Positions 16,050-25,300 of a DNA stretch of 64,000 nt are shown here, one piece after another. Source of the DNA: Streptomyces pyxinicus (GTDB lineage Bacteria; Actinomycetota; Actinomycetes; Streptomycetales; Streptomycetaceae). The translations under genes and the position numbers were made by a program. The stretch's first letter is position 1. Each line of letters opens with the position of its first letter. The notes under the pieces were generated by a model. That model was not told the DNA's origin, made no database searches, and saw nothing but the letters and a program-made list of their open reading frames with translations. The stretch is from positions 108,448-172,447 of the forward strand of contig NZ_JANUGP010000016.1 in NCBI RefSeq assembly GCF_024753135.1, written 5' to 3'.

Positions 16050-16411
16050 ACGGCCTCCCTGAAAGGACGGGCACGGAACGATCACCGCGGATCACGGGAA
16101 TCCCTCGGCGCGCACCATAATGGAGAGGGGGTGACGGTGGTCGTCAATACCCTCACGTGCGCCGGATGTGGCGGAAAACGTGTGCCGGGTGGTGCGAAAG
16201 AGGTTTCTGACCGGTAAGGGGTACCCATCGGACCGGACATTGCCGCGCCGAGGTGTGCTTGTTAATATCCCGCATCTGACACCGGGGGTCCGGCCGTTCC
16301 GGACGCGGGTGCCAGAAGAACGCGGCCAACACCGCTCCCACCGCTGTCCCGAGAAACCGCGCCACTTCGCACGCTTCGCAGACTGTGCACAGCCGGACGG
16401 GAAGGTGTCGC
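16050..16411. promoter_or_regulatory. 362-bp divergent promoter region of the NRPS-PKS cluster
   Basis: This gap separates the leftward extender-supply operon from the rightward assembly-line operon and must hold both promoters. It is locally AT-richer than the coding DNA. CCATAATGG (about 16119-16127) offers a CATTAT -10 candidate for the leftward transcript. GGGTACCC-type and TTGTTAATATCC sequences lie nearer the NRPS. No coding potential is seen. No regulator gene adjoins it, so control is likely from elsewhere. Confidence 0.6.
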
Positions 16412-19400
16412 ATGCGCGGACGGCACGGGGACGACCGTCTCCTGGACGATCTCTTCACGGCGCGGGCCGCACGCACACCGGACGCGACGGCACTCGTGTG
16501 CGGAGCCGCACGGCTCACCTTCTCCGAACTGGACGCTCGTGTGGAGCGGTTGGCCGTCCTGATGGCCGCGCACGGCGTCCGCCCGGAGACTCCGGTCGGC
16601 CTCTGCCTGGAGCCGGGCCCCGGCCTGGTCGCCGGAACGCTGGCCGTGCTGCGGGCGGGGGGCGTGCTGGTGCCGCTCGATCCGGAGCACCCCGCCGAGC
16701 GGCTGGCCCGGTTGCCGGCCGACTCCGGCGCCGCGCTCGTCCTCACCGGCCGGGAGGCGGGGCGGCGGCTGCCCGCGCACGGCCCGGCCCGGCTGTACGC
16801 GGACGACACGGAAGGGCCGGGCGGCGCGGGGACCCCGGTCCCGGTGCGCCCGCTCCCGGCCAACGCCGCCTGTCTCCTGTACACCTCGGGCTCCTCGGGC
16901 CGGCCCAAGGGGGTCACGATCCCGCACGCCAACCTGGTCAACCTCTACCTCGACCACCAGTCCCGGTGCGCCGGGCCGACGGCGCGGGCGGCCGGGGGCC
17001 GGCGGCTGCGGGTGGCCCACACGCTCCCGCCGACCTTCGGCGCCTCCTGGGCGCCCCTGATGTGGCTGGTGGCGGGCCACGAACTGCACGTCGTCGACGC
17101 CCTGACCCGTGACGACCCGGAGGCACTGGCCGACCTGTGCGCCCGCTCCCGGCTGGACGTCCTGCACGACACCCCTTCCCGGCTGCGGCTGCTGCTGCGC
17201 GCGGGTCTGCTGTCCGGGGGCGGTCATCGGCCGCTCGACATCACCGTGGGCGGCGAGGCACCGGACACGGCGCTCTGCACGGAACTGGCCCGCGCCGACG
17301 ACGTCGTCTGTCGCAGCACCTACGGCCCGGCCGAGGCCACCGTGGACGCGCTGAGCCGGCGTGTCCGTCCGGGCGGCGCGGCGCTGATCGGACGGCCCGT
17401 GGCCGGTGCGCGGGTCCGGGTGCTGGACCGGGAGCTGCGGCCGGTGCCCGCCGGAGAGACCGGCGAGCTGTGCCTGACCGGCCCCGGACTCGCCCGCGGT
17501 TACCACGGCCGGCCGGGGTGGACCGCCCGGAGCTTCACCGCCGATCCCTTCGGCCCGCCCGGTTCCCGGATGTTCCGCACCGGTGACCTGGTGCGCCAAC
17601 GTCTCGACGGACAGGTCGAGTTCCTCGGGCGCGCGGACGACCAGGTGAAGTTCTCGGGGGCCGGGGTCGAGCCGTCGGGCTTCCCGCCGGCCGGTCTGGA
17701 GCAGGCCGAGGTGGACCGGCTCGTGGGTGACGGGCGCGCGGTGCGGGACCTGCTCCCGCTCACTCCCGTGCAGAGCGGCATGCTGTTCCACCAGCTGTCC
17801 GCCCCGGACGCGGGTGTCTACCTGAAGCAGGTCCATCTCGAAGTGCGGGGCGTACCCGATCCCGGCGCGCTGGCCCGTGCCTGGCAGCACACCGTGGAGC
17901 GGACGCCGGAGCTGCGGGCCGCCGTGGTGTGGGCCGACGCGGGCCGGCCCCTGCTGGCCGTGCACCGGCACTGCACCATGCCGGTCGCCCACCACGACTG
18001 GCGCGCGCTGCCCCGGGCGGAACAGGAGGAGCGGCTGCGGGACCTGCTGACCGCCGACCGCGCGGCACCCCTGGCCCTGGACCGGCCGCCCCTGATGCGG
18101 CTGGCCCTGGCGCGGCTGCCCGGCGACCGCGTCCGCGTGGTGTGGACCTTCCCCCGTGTGCTGCTGGACGACTGGAGCGTCTTCCTCGTCCTGTCCGACG
18201 TGTTGGCCCGGCACGCCGACCCCGACACCGGTCCGCCCGCGCGGCCCGCCTCCACCGAGTACCTGCGCCGGCCGGCGGCCCGGGACACCGCCGTAGCGGC
18301 CGGGCACTGGCGGGAGCGGCTGGCCGGGCTGCGTACGGCCACCCCGCTGCCCTTCGACCGGCCGCCCGCGCGCGCCCACCGCATCCGGTCGGACGCGGTG
18401 GTGGACGCCCGTCTCACCGCCACCGCCTCGGCCGAGCTGTACGACTTCGCCCGTCGGCACCGGGTGCCGGTGGACGTCGTCGTGCAGGGCATGTGGGTGG
18501 TGCTGCTGTGGCAGTACGGCGGTGTCGCGGACGTGTGCTTCGGGGCGACCGTCTCCGGGCGGACCCCGGACGTGCCCGGCGTCGAGGCCATGATCGGCAT
18601 GTTCGTGAACACCGTGCCGGTACGGGTGTGCGCCGATCCGGAGGCGGAGCTGGCTCCCTGGCTGGCGGCGCTGCACGCCGAGCGGATCGCGGACCGGCGC
18701 CATGACCACCTCGCGGTGTCCTCCCTGCCGCGTCCCGGCGGACAGCCGGGCGGTGCCGCCCTCTTCGACAGCATCGTCGTGTTCGAGAACTACCCGGTGG
18801 ACACCGCCGCGTTCGCCGCTCTCGGCGCAGACCTGGCCGACCTGGACGCGGTGGAGGTGACCAACCACCCGCTGAACGTGGTCGTCTCCGCCGGCGAGAG
18901 CCTGGCGCTGCGGCTGGTGTACGACCCGTACCTGTTCGACGCGGACACCTGCCGGGCCCTGGCCGGCCATCTGGTCGCGCTGCTGGTCGCGGCGCCCGGT
19001 GCGGCCCGCCGCCCGCTGTCCGCGCTGCCGTCCCCGCCCGGCAGCGCCCGCGGTCGGGCGCCCCAAGCCCCCACCGCACCCCCGTCCACCCGTGTCGCCC
19101 CAGAGGTGCGCCATGTGGCTCCCCGCACGCCCGCCGAACGCGCCCTGCCCGAGCGCCGCCCGGCCGACCCGGCGCCGGACACCCGGGCCTCGGCCGTGCG
19201 CACGCCTCTCTCCCCCGGCCAGCGGCGGCTCTGGTACCTGTACGAACTCGCGCCCGGCAGCCCCGAGTACAACTCCGTCCTGCCGCTCCGGCTGCACGGC
19301 CGGCTCGACCTCGGCGCGCTGGACACGGCCCTCACCACGCTCGCCGGGCGCCACGAGGTGCTGCGCGCCACCTTCGACGGCACCCACCAGAGCGTCCACC

Positions 19401-22267
19401 CGCCCGCCCCGGTGACGGCAGACCTGACGGACCTGTCGGCGCTGCCCCCGGACGCCCGCGCGCGGGAACTGGACCGGCTGCTGCGGGCGTACACCACCGA
19501 GCCCTTCGACCTCAGGCACGGGCCGCTGCTGCGGGTCCGGCTGCTGCGGCTCGCCGAGGACACCCACGTCCTGCACCTGGCGACGCATCACATCGCCTGC
19601 GACGGCTGGTCGATGGCGGTCCTGCTGAGCGACCTCACGGCCTGCTACACGGCGGCCGCGCACGGGGAGCCGCCGGCCCTCGCTCCGCTGCCCGCGCGGT
19701 ACGCCGACTTCGCCGAGCGGCAACGGCACCGCGCCGGCCCGGACACCGAGGCCGGCCTCGCCTACTGGCGCCGGCAACTGGCCGGCGCGACCCCGCTGGA
19801 CCTGCCCCTCGACCGGCCGCGCCCGGCCACCTGGCATCCGGCGGGGAGCACCGAGCGGCTGACGGTGACCGCCGACTCCACCCGGCGGTTGCGCGCGCTC
19901 GGCGCCGGCCATGACACCACCTTGTTCACGGTCCTGACGACGGCCGTGCAGCTGGTGCTCGCCCGGTACTGCGCGCAGGACGACATCCCGGTGGCCACCG
20001 TCGTCGCCGGGCGCGACCGTATCGAGTACGAGGGGCTGGTCGGCTTCTTCGTGAACACCTTGGTGTTGCGGACCCGGGTCGACGAGGCGCTGTCCTTCAC
20101 GGGTCTGCTGGCCCAGGTCCGGGACGGCGTGCTGACGGCCTTCGACCACGCGGACACGCCCTTCGAGCAGGTGGTCGCGGGCCTCGGGCAGAGCGGGGAG
20201 CGAGGCCGTCCGGCGCTGACCCGGGTCGCGGTCGTCCTGCACAACACCCCGGCGGCGAAGGCCGGTTCGCCCGTTCTGCGGGTGACGGAGGAGGATGTCG
20301 ACCTGCCCGTGGCGCAGTTCGACCTCGCTTTCGAGTTCCGTGAGCGTGCCGGGGAGCTGTCGGCCGAACTCCGCTATCGCACGGCCCTGTTCGACCGGGC
20401 AACCGTCGCCGGGATCGGCCGCCACCTGCTCGCCGTACTCGACACCGCCGCTGCCGCCCCCGACGTACCTCTGCACCGCTTCCCGTTGACCGACGCGGCG
20501 CAGCGGCGCGCGCTCACCGCGCCCGGTCCCGGACCGGTCCGGGACCTCGGGGGCGAGACGGTGACCGAGCTGTTCGACGCCGTCGTACGGCGCGCACCGC
20601 ACGCCCCGGCGCTGCGGGTGCGGGGCCGGACGACGAGCTACGGCGAACTGGACCGCCGGGCCCGCGACCTCGCCGCCCGGCTGACGGGCCGGGGCGTGCG
20701 GCGCGGCGACCGGGTCCGGGTCGTCCTGCCGCCGGGTGCCGAGGCCGTCACGGCGTTCGTCGCGCTCGCCCGGATCGGGGCGGCCTGCCTCAGTGCCGAA
20801 CCGGACGCGCCGGCCGGGCGCCTGGCCGCCATCGCGGCCGACTCCGGTGCCGTGCTGGTGCTGGACGCCGACACCGAGCTGCCTCCCGCGCCCCACGCCA
20901 CGGCGCCGCCTCCCCCGGGGCCGGACGATCCCCTGGCCGTCGTCCACACCTCCGGCTCCACGGGCCGCCCCAAGGGTGTCGTCCTCACCCACGGCGGTGT
21001 GGTCAGCCTGCTGGCCGGTTACGCCGAGGCCTTCCCGGCCTGCCCCGACGAGCGGCACGGTCAGGTCGCCGACCTGTCCTTCGACGCCAGTGTGGGCGAG
21101 GTCTGGGCGGCGCTGTGCCGGGGAGCGTGCCTGTGCGTCGCCGAGCCCGCGCTGCGCCGCGACCCGCGCGCGCTGGGCCGTTGGGTCGCCGAGGAGGGGC
21201 TGACACTGTGCTTCTTCCCCACCGCCGTCGGGGAGCGGCTGTTCGCGGACGGCGCCCTGGCCGGTGCCCGCCGGCTGCGCCATGTGCTGCTCGGCGGGGA
21301 GCGGCTGACCCGGCTGCCGGCCGGTCCGGTGCCGTATGCCGTGGTCAACGGGTACGGGCCGGCCGAGACGACGGTCTTCGCCACCTGGTGCGACACGCGC
21401 GGGCTGCCGGACAGCGGGCCGCCGCCGATCGGCCGCCCCCTGCCGGGCGTGCGGGCCTATGTCCTGGACCGCCGGCTGCGTCCCGTGCCGCCCGGGGTGA
21501 CCGGCGAGCTGTATGTCGCCGGGCCCGGTGTCGCGCAGGGCTATCTGGGCGCGCCCGGACAGACCGCCGCGCGGTTCGTGGCGGACCCGTTCGCCCCCGG
21601 CGCCGGCGGCCGGATGTACCGCACCGGCGATCTGGCACGGCGCCGTCCCGACGGACTCCTCGACCATCGTGGCCGTACCGACCGCCAGGTCAAGGTGAGC
21701 GGGGTGCGGGTGGAGCTGGACGAGATCGAGCACCTGCTCGCCCGGTGCCCCGGGGTGGCGGAGGCGGCCGTCGTCGCCGTCGACGGGGAGGACGGCCGTC
21801 CGGGCATCCGGGCCTTCGTGACGGGTTCCGCTCGTCAAGGCGGCGACCTGCGCGCGTGGTTGAGTCATCATCTGCCGCGCGCGGCGGTGCCCGGCTCGGT
21901 CGTCCCGCTGGACGCGCTGCCGCGTCTGCCGTCCGGCAAGACCGACCGACAGGCGCTCGCCGCCCGGGACGCACCGGGACCCGGCCCCGCGGCGCCCCTG
22001 GCCAGGCCGCCGGGTACGCCCACCGAGAAGTCCGTGGCCGACGCCTGGACGGCGCTGCTCGGCCGGGACGTGTTCGACGTGCGGGAGAAGTTCTTCGACG
22101 CGGGCGGCACCTCCCTGCGCCTGGTCGACCTGCGCGGACGGCTGGAGGAGCTGTGCGGCCGGGAGCTGCCCATCGTCCAGCTTCTCGAACATCCGACGAT
22201 CGAGGCGATGGCACGGCTGCTGGACGAGGGCACCGGCGGCGCCCGTACCGCTCGGCACGACCTGTGA
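16412..22267 (+). CDS. non-ribosomal peptide synthetase, truncated A - degenerate C - C - A - PCP, 1951 aa
   Basis: Domains in order are A1 (about 15-421), C1 (about 435-870), a Pro/Arg-rich linker, C2 (about 930-1370), A2 (about 1385-1875) and PCP (about 1880-1951, Ser1901 in DAGGTSLRL). A1 has core motifs YTSGSSGRPKG and YGPAEATVD but stops inside A8 (DDQVKFSGAGVEP) and runs straight into FPPAGLEQAEVDRL, the linker normally found after a PCP. The A subdomain with its A10 lysine and the whole PCP are therefore absent. A1 also has Gly210 where the substrate-amine Asp is expected (TFGASW). In C1 the HHxxxDG motif reads PRVLLDD. C2 keeps HHIACDG (His1060), and A2 keeps SFDASVGEVW and LPSGKTDR. 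A2 binding-pocket residues read by eye are D, A, G, C, L, G, G, V; the substrate is not assigned. The start follows GGAAGG by 7 nt. Confidence 0.9.
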   Translation: MRGRHGDDRLLDDLFTARAARTPDATALVCGAARLTFSELDARVERLAVLMAAHGVRPETPVGLCLEPGPGLVAGTLAVLRAGGVLVPLDPEHPAERLARLPADSGAALVLTGREAGRRLPAHGPARLYADDTEGPGGAGTPVPVRPLPANAACLLYTSGSSGRPKGVTIPHANLVNLYLDHQSRCAGPTARAAGGRRLRVAHTLPPTFGASWAPLMWLVAGHELHVVDALTRDDPEALADLCARSRLDVLHDTPSRLRLLLRAGLLSGGGHRPLDITVGGEAPDTALCTELARADDVVCRSTYGPAEATVDALSRRVRPGGAALIGRPVAGARVRVLDRELRPVPAGETGELCLTGPGLARGYHGRPGWTARSFTADPFGPPGSRMFRTGDLVRQRLDGQVEFLGRADDQVKFSGAGVEPSGFPPAGLEQAEVDRLVGDGRAVRDLLPLTPVQSGMLFHQLSAPDAGVYLKQVHLEVRGVPDPGALARAWQHTVERTPELRAAVVWADAGRPLLAVHRHCTMPVAHHDWRALPRAEQEERLRDLLTADRAAPLALDRPPLMRLALARLPGDRVRVVWTFPRVLLDDWSVFLVLSDVLARHADPDTGPPARPASTEYLRRPAARDTAVAAGHWRERLAGLRTATPLPFDRPPARAHRIRSDAVVDARLTATASAELYDFARRHRVPVDVVVQGMWVVLLWQYGGVADVCFGATVSGRTPDVPGVEAMIGMFVNTVPVRVCADPEAELAPWLAALHAERIADRRHDHLAVSSLPRPGGQPGGAALFDSIVVFENYPVDTAAFAALGADLADLDAVEVTNHPLNVVVSAGESLALRLVYDPYLFDADTCRALAGHLVALLVAAPGAARRPLSALPSPPGSARGRAPQAPTAPPSTRVAPEVRHVAPRTPAERALPERRPADPAPDTRASAVRTPLSPGQRRLWYLYELAPGSPEYNSVLPLRLHGRLDLGALDTALTTLAGRHEVLRATFDGTHQSVHPPAPVTADLTDLSALPPDARARELDRLLRAYTTEPFDLRHGPLLRVRLLRLAEDTHVLHLATHHIACDGWSMAVLLSDLTACYTAAAHGEPPALAPLPARYADFAERQRHRAGPDTEAGLAYWRRQLAGATPLDLPLDRPRPATWHPAGSTERLTVTADSTRRLRALGAGHDTTLFTVLTTAVQLVLARYCAQDDIPVATVVAGRDRIEYEGLVGFFVNTLVLRTRVDEALSFTGLLAQVRDGVLTAFDHADTPFEQVVAGLGQSGERGRPALTRVAVVLHNTPAAKAGSPVLRVTEEDVDLPVAQFDLAFEFRERAGELSAELRYRTALFDRATVAGIGRHLLAVLDTAAAAPDVPLHRFPLTDAAQRRALTAPGPGPVRDLGGETVTELFDAVVRRAPHAPALRVRGRTTSYGELDRRARDLAARLTGRGVRRGDRVRVVLPPGAEAVTAFVALARIGAACLSAEPDAPAGRLAAIAADSGAVLVLDADTELPPAPHATAPPPPGPDDPLAVVHTSGSTGRPKGVVLTHGGVVSLLAGYAEAFPACPDERHGQVADLSFDASVGEVWAALCRGACLCVAEPALRRDPRALGRWVAEEGLTLCFFPTAVGERLFADGALAGARRLRHVLLGGERLTRLPAGPVPYAVVNGYGPAETTVFATWCDTRGLPDSGPPPIGRPLPGVRAYVLDRRLRPVPPGVTGELYVAGPGVAQGYLGAPGQTAARFVADPFAPGAGGRMYRTGDLARRRPDGLLDHRGRTDRQVKVSGVRVELDEIEHLLARCPGVAEAAVVAVDGEDGRPGIRAFVTGSARQGGDLRAWLSHHLPRAAVPGSVVPLDALPRLPSGKTDRQALAARDAPGPGPAAPLARPPGTPTEKSVADAWTALLGRDVFDVREKFFDAGGTSLRLVDLRGRLEELCGRELPIVQLLEHPTIEAMARLLDEGTGGARTARHDL

Positions 22268-22326
22268 CGAGCGCGCCGGGCCGGCCCCGAGACCATGACG
22301 ACCGAGGACCGACCGGGAGTTGAGGA

Positions 22327-25300
22327 ATGCGGCACGAGGACGTGGCGATCATCGGAGCGGCGGGGCTGTTCCCGGGGGCGGACGGCCTGGACGACTTCCA
22401 CCGGCGGCTGCGCACCGGGTACGACGGCATCGCGCCACCCACCGCCGAACGGGTCCGCCTGCACGACGCGCCGCCCGGCGACGCCTACCTGCCCCTCGGC
22501 TACCTGGACCGGATCGACCTCTTCGACCACGCCTTCTTCCGGATCTCCCGGCGCGAGGCCGAACTCATGGACCCGCACCAGCGGTTGGTCCTGCAACTGT
22601 CCCACCAGGCGGTGGAGAGCGCCGGGTACGCCCCCGGCCGGCTGCGGGGATCGCGGACCGCGGTGTGCCTCGCGCACACCGACTCGCTGTACGACACGCT
22701 GTGCCCGGGCGACGACCCGCAGCAGATCCTCGGCACGCTGTCGGCCGCGACGGCGGCCCGAGTGGCGTACCTGCTCGACCTGGTCGGACCCGCGCTGGTG
22801 GTGGACACCGCGTGCAGCAGCGCGCTGGCCGCGGTGGCCCAGGCGGTACGGGCCCTGCGTTGCGGTGAGGCCGACCTCGCGCTGGCCGGCGGGGTCAGTG
22901 TGCAGACGGTGCTGACCGTGCGGGACGACCGGGAGACCCTGCGCGGCATCGAGTCGCCCAGCGGCTCCTGCCGGCCGTTCGACGCGCGTGCGGACGGCAC
23001 CGTCGGGGGTGAGGGCGGCGGGATCGTGCTGCTCAAACCGCTGCGCCGGGCGCTGGCGGACGGGGACCCGGTGCTCGCCGTGCTCAAGGGCATCGCCGTG
23101 AACCACAACGGCTACCGCGCGGCCAGCATGGGCGCCCCCAGCCAGCGGGCCCAGACGGAGGTGATCGCCGCCGCGTGGCGGGACGCGGACATCGACCCAC
23201 GCACTGTGGGATACGTCGAGTGTCACGGGTCGGCGACGCCGCTGGGCGACGTCGTGGAGGCCGACGCCCTGCGGCTGGCGTTCCTGGACGCCGGTGTGGA
23301 CACCCCGTCCTGCGTGATCGGCTCGGTCAAGGGGGACATCGGGCACCTGGGCAACGCGGCGGGGATCGTCGGTCTGTTGAAGGCGCTGGGCGCCCTGCGT
23401 TCCGGGGTGCTCCCTGCGCTGGCCCACTTCACGGAGCCCAACCCGCTGATCGACTTCGACGGTCCGCTGCGGCTGCGTCCGGCCGGGGGCCCCTGGCCGG
23501 GGGCAGACGGTCTGCCGCGCCGTGCCGGGGTCAGTTCCTTCGGCCTGACCGGGACCAACGTGCACGCGGTGCTTGAGCAGGCCCCCGACCCGTTGCCCGC
23601 GCCGCCCCCGCCGTCCGGGGCCCCGGACGTGCGCCTGGTCACCGTCTCGGCGAAGTCCGTCGCCGCCCTGGACCGGTACCGCACCCGGCTGGCCGACTTC
23701 GCGGCGGGCACCGCACACGATCTGCGCACCCTCGCCCATGTGCTCAACCGCGGCCGGGACGACCACCCGCACCGCCTGGCGGTCACCGCCGCCGACCCGG
23801 CGGACCTGGCCCGCGCCCTGCGGTCGGCACCGCTGCCCGCACCCGAGGACGCGGCCGAACAGCGGCCCGTCGTGCTGCTGTTCTCCCCCGATGCCGTCAT
23901 TCCGGCCGCGGAATGGGCGGAGTTGGCCGCCCTGGAGCCCGCCCTGGCGACCGTGACGCCCCCGTCCGGCACCGCCTCGCGCGGCGAGACGCTTCTCCGC
24001 CAACTCGCCCTGCACCGGCTGCTGGAGAGCTGGGGGCTGACCGGCACGCAGCTCGTCGGGCGCGGCACCGACGCCCCGGCCGTACGCGCCGTCCGGGGCG
24101 AGATGAGCACCGAGGAGGCGGCCCGTGCCGCCGACGCCGAGGAACCGGCCGCCGTCGATCCGGACCGGCTGCGCCGGGCGGTCGGCGCCTTCCGTGCCGA
24201 GGGGGCGGTGCTGGTCGAGATGGGTGCCGACGGGATGCTGTCCCGGGCCCTGCGCGAGGCGGCCCCGGACCTGCCGCTGCTGCCGCTGCTCGCCGGCGCC
24301 GGGACCCGGGGCCTGCTGGAGCGGTTCGGCAGGCTGTACGCACTGGGCGCCACGGTCGACTGGGAACGCCACTACCGCGGCACCGCCATCCCCCGCATCG
24401 CGGCACCGACGTACCCCTTCGACCCGGTGCGCTGCTGGCCCCGCCCCCCGGAGGGCGTCTCCCCGGCCACGGGGCGTACGACTCCCCGCACCTCGGTACC
24501 GGAAGACCGGCGGCCTCCCGCGCCCGGCCGGGGCGCGGCGGAGACGGAGCGGCTCGTCGCCGCCGTCTGGCAGGACGTGCTCGGCACCGGCGAACTCGAC
24601 TCGGAGGCCGACTACTTCGCCCTCGGGGGCACCTCGATCGCCGGCATCAGCGTCCTGCGGCGGCTGGAACACGACCTCGGCGTCACCCTCACCTTCGCCG
24701 ACCTGTACGCCCACCGCACCGTCCGCGCCCTGGCGGCACACCTCGCCGGCCGACAGCGATCGACCGAAGCTTCCACCGAGCGGCGGACCATCCCCTCGCT
24801 GGCCTCCCGCGACCGGCTCCCGCTGTCCTACGGGCAGGAACAACTGTGGTACCTGGACCGGCTGCACCCGCCGGGCCCCCTCTACAACATCCCGGCCGAC
24901 CTGCGCCTGCGCGGCCCGCTCGACGCCGACGCGCTGCGCGGGGCGCTGGCCGACCTCGCCGCCCGCCACGAGGTCCTGCGGGTCCGCGTCCGCGACGAGG
25001 AGGGCGAGCCGTACGCCGAACCGCTGCCCGCCGGCCCCGACCTCACGCTGGTGGACCTCACCACCCTGCCGCCAGCCGAACGCGAGTCGCATGCCGTCGA
25101 GTTGGCCCACGAGGAGGCGCTGCGCCCCTTCGACCTCTCCGAAGGCCCTCTGCTCCGCACGTCGTTGCTGCGGCTCGCCGACGACGACCATGTCCTGCTC
25201 TACACCCACCACCACATCGTCTTCGACGGATGGTCGCCGTCGGTGTTCTTCCGCGACCTCTTCGCGCTGTACCGCACCCGGACCACCGGCGCGCCAGCCC

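Noticed and set aside
16262..22258. A 1998-codon open frame on the minus strand opposite the NRPS
   Set aside because: It mirrors the NRPS frame; the protein is Arg/Gly/Gln-rich low complexity without motifs. The plus-strand NRPS has clear domains throughout.
21868..25215. A 1115-codon minus-strand open frame opposite the PKS-NRPS gene
   Set aside because: Same GC-skew artefact; no domain, and the opposite strand carries KS, ACP and C motifs over the same bases.
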